This document shows positions 51,882-59,872 of a stretch of DNA of 64,000 nt, one piece after another. The stretch comes from Deltaproteobacteria bacterium (GTDB taxonomy: Bacteria; Myxococcota_A; Polyangia; Polyangiales; Polyangiaceae): assembly GCA_016218915.1 (NCBI GenBank), contig JACRCQ010000025.1, forward strand, positions 1 through 64,000, given 5' to 3'. A program made the position numbers and the translations under genes. The notes below the pieces were generated by a model. It had not been told where the DNA came from. It saw only the letters and a list, made by a program, of their open reading frames with translations, and made no database searches. Every line of letters starts with the position of its first letter. Position 1 is the stretch's first letter.

Positions 51882-53846
51882 TCACCTGTCAACCGAGCCG
51901 GGCGTATTCGATTCGGCGGCGTGTACGCTGGCGGCCAGCACCGCCTGTTGCTGGATCTGCGCCTGGGCTTCCGCAAGGCCTTCTGCGCCTGGCCCCCCCT
52001 GCTCGAGCCGTCCCCGCGCCGCGTGCTCCTGCTGCAAGCTCCGTCGCAGCGCGTCCAGCTCGGATTGCGCCGCGAAAAGCGCCCGTTCGAGCTCGGCCAC
52101 GGCCGTGGACCCCGAATCCGGGCGCTGCGCCTCGGCGAGCGTGTTTTCCAGCTCCTGCACGCGCCAGTTGGCTGCCTGCAGCTGAGCCTCGCGGCGCGCG
52201 GACTCGGCTGCCAGACGGTCCAGCTGGCCGCGAAGGGCTGCGATCGACTCGCCGTCCGCGACCGGCTGCTCCCCAGGAGCCTCGACAGCAGGCGGCTGCG
52301 CCTGGATGGCCACCAGCTCGCGCACGAGCTGGTCGCGATGCGCAACCTCGCGCCTCAGCGAGTCGATCTCCCGCCCGCGCTCCACCAGCTTCTGCTCGAG
52401 ATGCGTGACCTCCGTCTCGTGCTCGCTGCGCGCCTGCGCCATGAGCGCCGTGACCTCGTCACGCTCCTGCAGCGCCTCGCGCAGCTCTTCGTCGCGCGAA
52501 CGCTCGGCCGCCCGCTCCGCTGCTTCGATCGCCGTTGCGTCGAACTGCGCAATCCGTGCGTCCCGCTCGTCGATCCCTGCCTGCAGCTCGCGCACGCGCT
52601 GCTCGAGCTGCGTCTTGACCGCTCGCGCATCCTGCAGATCGTCATTGGCTTGCGCCAGCGACTCCTCGAGCTGCGTGACCCGACCACGCGCCTCACCCAG
52701 CTCGCGCTCGACACGCGCCAGCTTGTGCATCGAGGCGCCCAGCTCCGCTTCGAGCTTCTCGATCCTCTCGACGTCGACCGGGACCTCCACGGGCTTGGGG
52801 GGAAGCTCGGAGCCGCGACGCATCATGCCCAGCTCGAGCTCGGCCTTGGTCCGGTACTTCTTCTCGTCGTCGAGCTCGCGGCTCAGCTTGAACGCGCGCT
52901 CACGCTGGTGCCGAAGCTCCTCCTCGAGATCGCGCACTTTTCCGTCGAGACGACCTGCGCGCACGTGGGCGTCGCCAGCGCGAGCCTCGGTCTGCTTGAT
53001 CTGCTCCTGGGCCTGCTTGATCTGCTCCTGCAGCTGCTGCACCACTGCGGGATCGATCGCTCGCGCACGGCTGTCCTTGGCAGCCACGCGCTCGGCGTCG
53101 AGATCCGCCTCGAGCGAGGTGATGCGGGTCCTGGCCTGCTCGAGCTCCTGGCTGGAGACGGCCGGGGTCTCGGCCGTGCGGGGCGACAGGGTCGCTTCGG
53201 CCAGGGGAACCTGGACAATCGCGTACGGATCCAGGCGCGTGGGGCGCCGCGATGCGAGCGCGATGAACCACAGCGGCTCTTCTGCGCCGTGCTCCAGCAG
53301 CGAGGTGTCCACCGTGACGTCCGGCTCGTCCTCCGGCGCAAAATCCGCGATGACGTACCCCACGAAAGGCGCCTGCCCGAGCATGCGCACTTCCGGGAAT
53401 TGCAGGGATACCGTGTCGTACAGCTCGTAGTAGGTCAGCTCGGAGCCGCCCGTGGGACGATGCGACGCTTCCAGGTTCCGGGCCGCGAAGATGGCCGTGC
53501 CCGCGGGCGCCAGCAGCCGTCCAGCCTGCTTGACCATCTCGTCCGGAGCCGAAAAGCACGACAGATCCGGCACGATCACAGCGTCGAATGCCCCGTCCCG
53601 AACCCCGAAGTCCCCCTCGGGCAGCCGGGCCACGACCAACGAGCGCAACGAGGCGTTCCGGGCTGCGGATTCGGCCGCGCGAACCGGATCAGGGTCGTAC
53701 ACGTGCACGAGCCGTGCGCCGCGATCGATCAGGCCAGCCGCAAGCGTGCCGGAAGAATCGCCTAGAAGTACGACGCGCCGTCCGCGAACGAGCGGTTCGA
53801 GATAGGGTGCGAGAACGACGGAAGCGTCGACGTTGTCCATGGGCAT
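51882..53846 (-). CDS. Methyltransferase-like domain fused to a long coiled coil
   Basis: 654 residues; the ATG at 53844-53846 follows GAGG. Residues about 1-200 look like a class I Rossmann fold: RRVVLLGDSSGTLAAGLIDRG (SAM-site-like glycine strand), VHVYDPDPVRA, EGDFGVRDGAFDAVIVPDLS and AGRLLAPAGTAIFAARN, typical of a methyltransferase core. Residues about 235-610 are an almost unbroken coiled coil with heptads rich in Glu, Arg, Leu and Gln (LEADLDAERVAAK, LEEELRHQRERAFKLSREL). Such length gives a rod of about 50 nm. The catalytic status is uncertain because the glycine motif reads GDSSG. It could be a structural or polarity protein with a ligand-binding head, similar in layout to myxobacterial motility factors. 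Function is not known. Confidence 0.7.
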   Translation of the reverse strand: MPMDNVDASVVLAPYLEPLVRGRRVVLLGDSSGTLAAGLIDRGARLVHVYDPDPVRAAESAARNASLRSLVVARLPEGDFGVRDGAFDAVIVPDLSCFSAPDEMVKQAGRLLAPAGTAIFAARNLEASHRPTGGSELTYYELYDTVSLQFPEVRMLGQAPFVGYVIADFAPEDEPDVTVDTSLLEHGAEEPLWFIALASRRPTRLDPYAIVQVPLAEATLSPRTAETPAVSSQELEQARTRITSLEADLDAERVAAKDSRARAIDPAVVQQLQEQIKQAQEQIKQTEARAGDAHVRAGRLDGKVRDLEEELRHQRERAFKLSRELDDEKKYRTKAELELGMMRRGSELPPKPVEVPVDVERIEKLEAELGASMHKLARVERELGEARGRVTQLEESLAQANDDLQDARAVKTQLEQRVRELQAGIDERDARIAQFDATAIEAAERAAERSRDEELREALQERDEVTALMAQARSEHETEVTHLEQKLVERGREIDSLRREVAHRDQLVRELVAIQAQPPAVEAPGEQPVADGESIAALRGQLDRLAAESARREAQLQAANWRVQELENTLAEAQRPDSGSTAVAELERALFAAQSELDALRRSLQQEHAARGRLEQGGPGAEGLAEAQAQIQQQAVLAASVHAAESNTPGSVDR

Positions 53847-53949
53847 GCAAACCTCGCCTTGGGGCGCAGGGACTCTAGCAGCGCTGCGCCGCTTCGCCTA
53901 CGCTCTTGCACTCGCGCCAGGCCGCTGCCCGGCGAGATGGGACTGAACC

Positions 53950-54954
53950 ATGCGACCGCAAAGGATCCTCGCCGCAATTGCACTCGCTTGCACCATCGTG
54001 CTGAGCGCTTCCAACGCACTGGCCGATCTCGTGCTGCTGCTGCCCGCAAGAGGCCAGATCCCAGGCTCGATGCTGTCCTCGATCCTCGATAGCGAGACCC
54101 GCTACGGAGTCATCGAGGTCGGCCACAAGCTCGTGGACCAGAAGGAGCTGGACGGAGCCATGCGGCAGGTTCCGGACAGCCACCCGGACACCTCGGACGA
54201 ATTCACCACGATGGCGCGTTTCGCGCGCGCGGAATGGGTCGTGATCCCCACCGTCTTTCAGCAGGAGAAGAGCTGGAGGCTGGAGCTGATTGCGTTCCAG
54301 GCCCAGAGCGGACGTACGGAAACGGTCGCGCGCGACGTCGATACCGAGCACATCCACGTGCAGGTGGTGGAGATGCTCAAAGTGCTGCTGCGTCCTCAAG
54401 GGGTCGGAACCGAGGCCTTGCCCTGGGAAACCGGCGGCATCACTGCACGCCCTGCCAGCGCTGCGCCTGGCAAGACCCCTGCCGCACCCAAGGAGACTCC
54501 GCCCGCAGGCCCCCATCGCATGTTCTTCATCGGCGCCGGATTCGCCGTGAATAGCGCGGTCTCGCGCCCGTCAGGCGCAACCGGCAGCGCTACCTCCGCG
54601 GCAATTGCAGCCCGCGCAGGCATCTCGCCCATCGAGCCGATCGACATCGCGCTCAACTTCGCTGACAACGTGAGCGGACCGCGCGCCGTGATGCTCGACG
54701 CCTCCCTTCGCTACATGATCAACGTCGCCGGACCGAAGTTCAGGATCGGCCCCGAGATCGGCCCAGGCCTGTTCCTGGCCCAGGGCGGCTCCCAGTCCAA
54801 GTCGTTCATGCTGCGCGCGACCGCTGTCGCGGCCGTCAACTTCAGCCCATCGTTCGGCATCGAGGCCCATCTCGGAGATCTTCGCTACGTGCCCGCAAGC
54901 TCGGGCACCGTGGTTCTTGCCGGAGCCACGGCCATGGGGGTGCTGCGGTTCTGA
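53950..54954 (+). CDS. Exported protein with probable outer-membrane C-terminal half
   Basis: 334 residues. A signal peptide ends NALA-DL (about 26). Residues about 27-145 form a soluble alpha/beta domain (LVLLLPARGQ, VIPTVFQQEKSWRLELIAFQAQSG), perhaps a GNA1162/CsgG-like fold, followed by a Pro/Ala linker (about 155-180). The last 150 residues have beta-strand-like segments (ARAGISPIEPIDIALNFADN, FRIGPEIGPGLFLAQGG, AVNFSPSFGIEAHLGD) and end GVLRF, a terminal Phe that suggests insertion in the outer membrane. I do not recognise the family. The stop overlaps the tsaE start by one base (TGATG), so the two are translationally linked. Confidence 0.65.
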   Translation: MRPQRILAAIALACTIVLSASNALADLVLLLPARGQIPGSMLSSILDSETRYGVIEVGHKLVDQKELDGAMRQVPDSHPDTSDEFTTMARFARAEWVVIPTVFQQEKSWRLELIAFQAQSGRTETVARDVDTEHIHVQVVEMLKVLLRPQGVGTEALPWETGGITARPASAAPGKTPAAPKETPPAGPHRMFFIGAGFAVNSAVSRPSGATGSATSAAIAARAGISPIEPIDIALNFADNVSGPRAVMLDASLRYMINVAGPKFRIGPEIGPGLFLAQGGSQSKSFMLRATAVAAVNFSPSFGIEAHLGDLRYVPASSGTVVLAGATAMGVLRF

Positions 54955-55463
54955 TGACCGAGCCCGGGTCGTTGCGGATCGAGCTTGCTACCAGGCGCGA
55001 GACGATGCGCCTCGGAGCCCGGCTCGCCAGCACCGCACGCGCTGGGGACCTGCTGATCCTCTCCGGCGACCTGGGCGCGGGAAAGACCTTCATGTCGCGA
55101 GCCATCGCCCGATCGCTCGGCGTTGCACGCGACGTGCGGGTCACCAGCCCCACGTTCACGCTCGTGCACCAGTACCAGGCGCGAATCCCGCTGGTGCACG
55201 CGGATCTGTATCGCGTCGGCGATGCCCATGGCCTGATCGAGCTGGGCCTTGACGAGCTGCGCGCAGAAGGAGCGTTGCTCGTGGTCGAGTGGGGCGAGCC
55301 CTTCGTGGCAGAGCTAGGAGGCGACGCGCTGGTGGTCGGGCTGGTGCTGGCCGCACGTGGACGGCTGGCCACGCTGGGCGCAACCGGTCCGAGATCCGCG
55401 GAATGGCTGTCCGAGATTGCGAAGTTGCAGGCGGCTGTTCGCAACGAAGGAAAACACGAGTAG
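54954..55463 (+). CDS. tsaE: TsaE, tRNA threonylcarbamoyladenosine biosynthesis ATPase
   Basis: 169 residues. The Walker A motif is GDLGAGKTF (about 39-47) and the family-specific switch VTSPTFTLVHQY (about 62-73) and LVVEWGEPF (about 104) are present. TsaE works with TsaB and TsaD in the N6-threonylcarbamoyl modification at position 37 of tRNAs reading ANN codons. The length is standard. Its start overlaps the upstream gene's stop by one base. The partners are not in the window. Confidence 0.95.
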   Translation: MTEPGSLRIELATRRETMRLGARLASTARAGDLLILSGDLGAGKTFMSRAIARSLGVARDVRVTSPTFTLVHQYQARIPLVHADLYRVGDAHGLIELGLDELRAEGALLVVEWGEPFVAELGGDALVVGLVLAARGRLATLGATGPRSAEWLSEIAKLQAAVRNEGKHE

Positions 55464-55523
55464 AGGAAGAAGGGCGCGACCCGGGCCAGGTGCCCGCATG
55501 GGGCGTCCAGGAATGGCGATCAG

Positions 55524-56333
55524 GTGAGCAACGTCGAAGAGCGCTGGAAGCGGATACGGGAGTCGCTCGGAAGCGCTCTGGCTCCGCTCGTCAATGCGCT
55601 CGACGGAATGGGGACCACGGTCCACCTGACGCTACAGACCGTTCTGTGGACGTTTCGTCGTCCGTTTCGGCTCGCTCAGATCATGTCGATGATGGAATTC
55701 ATCGGCGTGCAGTCGCTCTTCATCATCTCGCTCACCGGCGCGTTCAGCGGCATGGTGCTGTCGCTGCAGACCGTGAACAGCTTGCGGCGTCTGCAGCAGG
55801 AATCGCTGGTCGGCGGCATTGTGGTGGTCTCGCTCATGCGCGAGATCAGCCCTGTGTTTGCCGGGCTGATGGTCACCGCACGGGCGGGCAGCGCCATGGC
55901 GGCCGAGCTGGGCAACATGCGCGTGACCGAGCAGATCGACGCGATCACGACGATGAGCGTGAGCCCGGTGCAGTATCTGCTGTCGCCCCGGCTCGTCGCG
56001 TCCGTGGTGATGCTGCCCCTGCTGTGCGTGCTCTACACGGTCGTGGGCACGGTCGGCGCCTACGTGGTCGCCGTCAAATGGCTCAACGTCGACCCTGGAG
56101 CCTTCATCGAGAAGATCCAGCAGTTCTCCACGACGCAGGATCTGTGGATGGGGCTGATCAAGTCAGCTGTGTTCGGCTTCCTCATCTCGTCCATCTCCTG
56201 CCGGCAGGGGTACTTCGCGTCGGGCGGCGCCCGCGGAGTCGGTGAAGCCACGACCCGCGCGGTTGTGCAGAGCGCGGTCGCGATCCTGATCTCCAACTAC
56301 ATCATCACGAGCCTGCTGACCGAGGGCCTGTAG
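55524..56333 (+). CDS. mlaE: MlaE-family ABC transporter permease
   Basis: 269 residues, GTG start at 55524. Membrane helices at about 50-75, 95-120, 150-180, 180-205 and 240-265; QTVNSLRRLQQESLVGGIVV and TARAGSAMAAELGNMRVTEQIDA is the cytoplasmic coupling motif conserved in MlaE/YrbE. Family members carry phospholipid across the inner membrane with MlaF, B and D, keeping the outer leaflet asymmetric. None of those partners follows; the genes after it are unrelated. Myxobacteria often keep mla genes scattered, or this may be a lone paralogue. It is 60 bp behind tsaE on the same strand. Confidence 0.9.
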   Translation: MSNVEERWKRIRESLGSALAPLVNALDGMGTTVHLTLQTVLWTFRRPFRLAQIMSMMEFIGVQSLFIISLTGAFSGMVLSLQTVNSLRRLQQESLVGGIVVVSLMREISPVFAGLMVTARAGSAMAAELGNMRVTEQIDAITTMSVSPVQYLLSPRLVASVVMLPLLCVLYTVVGTVGAYVVAVKWLNVDPGAFIEKIQQFSTTQDLWMGLIKSAVFGFLISSISCRQGYFASGGARGVGEATTRAVVQSAVAILISNYIITSLLTEGL

Positions 56334-56506
56334 GGGCGCAGAGGCCGACGCGCCGCGCGGCTCCGGAAATCGTCAGCCTCGACGTCGATTTCGCACAACC
56401 GGTCCGGCTCCCTGTCCGACAGGGAGCAGAACCGCTGGTCTGCCAAGGCCAGCCCTTGGCGAAGCTGCTCTTCGCGGGGACATGCGCAATCGAAAGGAGC
56501 GGGATC

Positions 56507-56974
56507 ATGGGAGTGGAGAACACGGGAAGCATCGGGGCCGCGGTGCGGACCTCGCAGGTCATGGCCACCGAGACAGCGTCGCGGGTCACCCCGGCGACGC
56601 CCACATTCAAAGAGGTGATGGGAAGCTCGGCCAACGTGCTGCTGCAGGGTGCGGCAGGTGCTGTGCGATCGCTTCCAGCAAGCGCGATCGTGGCTGCCTC
56701 GGTACGTCCCATGGGGCCAGGACGCACTGCGACCGCCCCTGGGCTGGCCCATGGTCTGGCCGAAGGGGTCAGCGTCAACGGTGGGGCTGGCACTGCCGGA
56801 AATACCGGTGCCAACGGCGTGGAAGCAGCCCTGGCGCAGAGCCAGGACATGAACATGTACTTCATCGAGCTCCAGGAGCGCCTGGCAGCCGAGAATCGCT
56901 CGTTCACCACGTACTCCAACGTCCTGAAGGCCAGGCACGACACCATCAAGAACGCGATCGGCAACATCCGGTAG
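56507..56974 (+). CDS. Small protein of unknown function with helical C-terminus
   Basis: 155 residues. The ATG at 56507 follows AAAGGAG at 8-base spacing. It begins MGVENTGSIGAAVRT, is low-complexity and Gly/Ala/Thr-rich to about 105, then ends in a long amphipathic helix (DMNMYFIELQERLAAENRSF, then ARHDTIKNAIGNIR). That end loosely resembles needle or inner-rod proteins of type III secretion systems, but no other secretion gene is near and the match is impressionistic. The frame is also open for about 170 bp upstream, without a start codon. It pairs with the gene at 57041, which opens MGIDRIGRAGGG. Confidence 0.5.
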   Translation: MGVENTGSIGAAVRTSQVMATETASRVTPATPTFKEVMGSSANVLLQGAAGAVRSLPASAIVAASVRPMGPGRTATAPGLAHGLAEGVSVNGGAGTAGNTGANGVEAALAQSQDMNMYFIELQERLAAENRSFTTYSNVLKARHDTIKNAIGNIR

Positions 56975-57040
56975 ATCGCGCTCGGATCCTTCGGGCCTTG
57001 GTTTTGGTCGGCGGTGCTGCATAATGGCCGAGGTAGGCAG

Positions 57041-57400
57041 ATGGGAATCGATCGAATAGGACGTGCAGGTGGCGGCGTGGGGATCACGCCGCCGACGACC
57101 GTGGCTACCGAGCCGTCGGCCGCGGTCTCGGAGAGCTTTCGCTCCGTTGCGAAAGATGCCGTGCGAGAGACAGGTGCGACGCAGCTGCTCGATCAGCTGA
57201 AGTCCGGCCAGATCGACATGAACCGATATCTCGATCTGCGCGTGGAGCAGGCAACTTCGCACCTGCAGGGCGCGGTGGACCCGGAGCGGCTCGACTTCAT
57301 CCGACACTCGCTTCGGATCCAGATCGAAAGCGACCCGGCTCTGCTGGAGCTCGTTCAGGCGGCCACCGGCTCCGCACCGACCTCGCAGGATGACGGCTGA
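57041..57400 (+). CDS. Small protein of unknown function, paired with 56507
   Basis: 119 residues from the ATG at 57041; an in-frame start at 57014 lacks a ribosome site. It begins MGIDRIGRAGGGVG, like the MGVENTGSIG of the preceding gene, then has a helical domain (AVSESFRSVAKDAVRETGATQLLDQL, SGQIDMNRYLDLRVEQATSHL, DPERLDFIRHSLRIQIESDPALLELVQAA). Acidic and soluble. No known family is recognised. Its stop overlaps the esterase start by 11 bp. Confidence 0.55.
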   Translation: MGIDRIGRAGGGVGITPPTTVATEPSAAVSESFRSVAKDAVRETGATQLLDQLKSGQIDMNRYLDLRVEQATSHLQGAVDPERLDFIRHSLRIQIESDPALLELVQAATGSAPTSQDDG

Positions 57401-58343
57401 CGCGCTGATCTCCAGACGAATGTGGATCGCGTCGATCGCCGGCGCGATGCTCACCGGCTGCTCGCGCGCCGGCTGCGATCGACGTGAAGCGCCCGGACCG
57501 TCCGTCGAGCTGCCACCGTCCAAAGAGATCGAGATCCAGGAGGTCGACTTCGAGGCCGGGCCTGCGGGACCGCAGAAGGCAGTGGTGATCGTGCCGCGTT
57601 GGGGCGCGCCCACGGACAAGTACCCGCTGCTCGTGGCATTGCACGGACGGGGAGAGTCCAACCATGGGCTGGGCATCGGCGCCTGGGGCTGGGTGCACGA
57701 CTACTGGCTCGATCGTGCGATCCTGAAGCTTCGCAAGCCACCCCTCGACCAGGCCTCGTTGCTGGGGCTCACCAACGAGGCGCAGCTCAAGAGGCTCAAC
57801 GAAGCGATCGCCGCAAAGCCCTTCCGAGGACTCGTGGTCGCCTGCCCGTACACGCCCGACATCCTCGGCAACAGCGACCTGGCAACGTCCGAGCCCTTTG
57901 CTGCATTCGTCGAGCAGCAGCTCATCCCCAAGATGCGCAGCTCCTATCCGGTGGAAGCGACGCGCGCAGCGACGGGCATTGACGGCGTGAGCCTTGGCGG
58001 AAGAATGGCGCTGCTGGCCGGATGCTCCCGCCCGAAGCTATTCGGTGCGATCGGCACGCTGCAGGCCGCGGTCCGACGGGGCGAAGTGGATGCGTTCGCA
58101 TCTCGCGCCAAGCAGGCGATCGAAGCAGCGGGAGGTCCTCTTCCGATTCGGCTCCTGACCAGCGAGGACGACCCGTTTCGTCCGACGCTTCAGGCGCTTG
58201 CATCGGCCATGAGCGCGCAGGGGACCAAGGCTGACTTCCAGGTGGTGCCTGGTCCCCATGACTACGCGTTCAACCGGGGCCCAGGTTCCTACGAGATGCT
58301 CCTCTGGCACGATCGGGTGCTGCGCGGCGAACCGCCGCCTTAG
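57390..58343 (+). CDS. Alpha/beta hydrolase lipoprotein, esterase-like
   Basis: 317 residues. A signal with lipobox-like AMLTGC (about 19-24) precedes a linker. Catalytic motifs: oxyanion and substrate region VALHGRGESNHG (about 83), nucleophile GIDGVSLGGRMALL (about 197, GxSxG), SEDDPFRP aspartate (about 255) and PGPHDYAFNR histidine (about 290). The arrangement fits the esterase D / PHB-depolymerase-like branch of the fold. It is probably lipid-anchored in the periplasm or outer membrane. The ATG overlaps the previous gene by 11 bp, so it is expressed with the small proteins upstream. Substrate unknown. Confidence 0.82.
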   Translation: MTADALISRRMWIASIAGAMLTGCSRAGCDRREAPGPSVELPPSKEIEIQEVDFEAGPAGPQKAVVIVPRWGAPTDKYPLLVALHGRGESNHGLGIGAWGWVHDYWLDRAILKLRKPPLDQASLLGLTNEAQLKRLNEAIAAKPFRGLVVACPYTPDILGNSDLATSEPFAAFVEQQLIPKMRSSYPVEATRAATGIDGVSLGGRMALLAGCSRPKLFGAIGTLQAAVRRGEVDAFASRAKQAIEAAGGPLPIRLLTSEDDPFRPTLQALASAMSAQGTKADFQVVPGPHDYAFNRGPGSYEMLLWHDRVLRGEPPP

Positions 58344-58375
58344 CGCACCGATTTCGGAGCCGCGAGGGAGCTGGC

Positions 58376-59305
58376 TCACGACAGCCCGCGCGCCTGCTCC
58401 AGCCCCTTGCGGTACTCCCGTGGGCTCTTTCCCACGTACTTCTTGAAGACCTTGGTCAGCACGTCTTCACTCGAGTACCCGACCCTGTCCGCGATCTCCG
58501 CTGTGCTCATGGACCTGCTGCGCATCAGGTCCGCAGCCGACAGCACGCGCCACCGGGCGATGTAACGCGCCGGAGGCTCGCCCACCAGCTCGCTGAATCG
58601 CTCGAAGAAACGAGTGCGCGACATGCCCACGCGCGTGGCGAGCGTGGGCACAGACCAGGCTTGCGACGGATCTTCGTGCACAAGCGCAAGCGCACGGCCG
58701 ATCTGATCGTCGCGCACTGCGGCAAGCAGGCTCGAAGCCCCAACCACCGACTGCGTTGCAGCGCCACCCAATGCCCACACGAAGAGCGAGTCGGCAAGGC
58801 TGGTGACCGTGGCTGACCTGTCCTCCCGATCAAGCTCTTCGTCGAGAAGAGTGAGCGTTGCAGCAGCCCAGGCTTGGCGTGCCTGTCCGTCTGCACGCGC
58901 ACGCATGACTGGGGGAAGCAGCGCCACGACCGTGCTCGCAGCGGGGTGGTCCAGCTCGAAAGTGCCGCAAACAATGCGGGTGACCGGCCCTTTGGAGCCG
59001 TGCCGAACCAGAGGCACAGGGCCGGGTCTTGCAGGCAGCGACATGATCGGAACCGAAGGTAACCCGGGTTCAGCGGTGATGGCGTGCGCCTGGCCGCGCG
59101 CGAGCACGATCACCTCTCCAGCCCGAAGCTCCAGGCTCTCGGATTCGCCTTCGGGAAGGACATGGCACCTGCCTTCCACGACGCCGTGGAAGAGCATGCG
59201 CGTGGCGCCTTGCGTGTGCACGCCCCAGCGCCCGGACAGGTGTGCCTTGGAGATCACGGCGCTGCGAAGTCGCAGCGAGCGGAGGATCCTGGAGAGAGCT
59301 TCCAT
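58376..59305 (-). CDS. AraC-family transcriptional regulator with cupin N-terminus
   Basis: 309 residues from the ATG at 59303-59305, which has GGAAGG upstream; the longer frame to 59527 overlaps the divergent promoter region. N-terminal cupin-like ligand domain (about 1-175: GRWGVHTQGATRMLFHGVVEGRCH, LELRAGEVIVLARGQAHAI). The last 110 residues have two helix-turn-helix units: WSVPTLATRVGMSRTRFFERFSELVGEPPARYI and MSTAEIADRVGYSSEDVLTKVFKKYVGKSPREY. This branch (AraC with cupin_6-type sensor) commonly regulates oxidation or xenobiotic genes. It is divergent from the VOC protein at 59469, with 163 bp between, so it most likely controls that gene. The ligand is unknown. Confidence 0.9.
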   Translation of the reverse strand: MEALSRILRSLRLRSAVISKAHLSGRWGVHTQGATRMLFHGVVEGRCHVLPEGESESLELRAGEVIVLARGQAHAITAEPGLPSVPIMSLPARPGPVPLVRHGSKGPVTRIVCGTFELDHPAASTVVALLPPVMRARADGQARQAWAAATLTLLDEELDREDRSATVTSLADSLFVWALGGAATQSVVGASSLLAAVRDDQIGRALALVHEDPSQAWSVPTLATRVGMSRTRFFERFSELVGEPPARYIARWRVLSAADLMRSRSMSTAEIADRVGYSSEDVLTKVFKKYVGKSPREYRKGLEQARGLS

Positions 59306-59468
59306 CCGTAGATGCCTTCCCTGCCCCTTGGGTCCGGGGCGACGCACCTTCATCCTAGCTCGCTCCGTGCAGCGGGAAACCCTCTGGGACGATCGGCCGG
59401 AACCTTGGGACGAACCACCGTAACCCCTGGGCTCGAGCTGGGACATTGCACAGGAGGAGAACGCGACC

Positions 59469-59813
59469 ATGACCATCGCATTGGGAAGAAACAGCAAGTG
59501 GACGGTGAGACCCGAGCACAGGGACAAGATCCGCAGGATGTTCGGCGAGGGGCTCGGGTTGCAGTGGGCCTCGCCGGCGCCTCCCGTCGATCAGTACAAC
59601 CTCGGCTCAGGCACCATTGGCGTGATCTACGAGGACGGGGCGCTCAGCGAGCAGGAGGCTCAGAAGGGGGCATGGCTCGAGCTTCTGGTCGACGACCCTG
59701 AGCGGGTGGGGGCTGCGCTCGAAGCGGCGGGCGTGAAGCGGATCGAATACCAGGACAAGACGCACCCCTACTTCCAGGTGCCGGGTGGGCCGGTGTTTCG
59801 TTTGGCCAAGTGA
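59469..59813 (+). CDS. VOC-superfamily protein (glyoxalase/bleomycin-resistance fold)
   Basis: 114 residues with a strong ribosome site (AGGAGGAGAACGCGACC before the ATG). The pattern of two beta-alpha-beta-beta-beta units is visible (MTIALGRNSKWTVRPEHRDK; ELLVDDPERVGAALEAAGVKRI; PYFQVPGGPVFRLAK). Metal-ligand positions (His/Glu) are not obvious, so it may be a binding rather than catalytic member. It stands directly opposite an AraC regulator and 59 bp before a lipoprotein gene, which suggests co-regulation. The substrate is unknown. Confidence 0.75.
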   Translation: MTIALGRNSKWTVRPEHRDKIRRMFGEGLGLQWASPAPPVDQYNLGSGTIGVIYEDGALSEQEAQKGAWLELLVDDPERVGAALEAAGVKRIEYQDKTHPYFQVPGGPVFRLAK

Positions 59814-59872
59814 GTGTCGACCCCGGGTGCGAGGCGATCGAGAGACAACAACGTAGCAACGAGGAGAATGTC

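Noticed and set aside
51921..53765. Plus-strand open frame of about 610 codons opposite the coiled-coil gene
   Set aside because: Antisense of heptad-rich coding sequence; Leu/Arg patterns derive from the complementary Glu/Gln codons.
56334..56506. Open frame upstream of the gene at 56507 reading a plausible protein segment (SLDVDFAQPVRLPVRQGAE)
   Set aside because: No start codon occurs in frame until a TTG at 56456, and the strong ribosome site points to the ATG at 56507. It might be a remnant, but cannot be supported.
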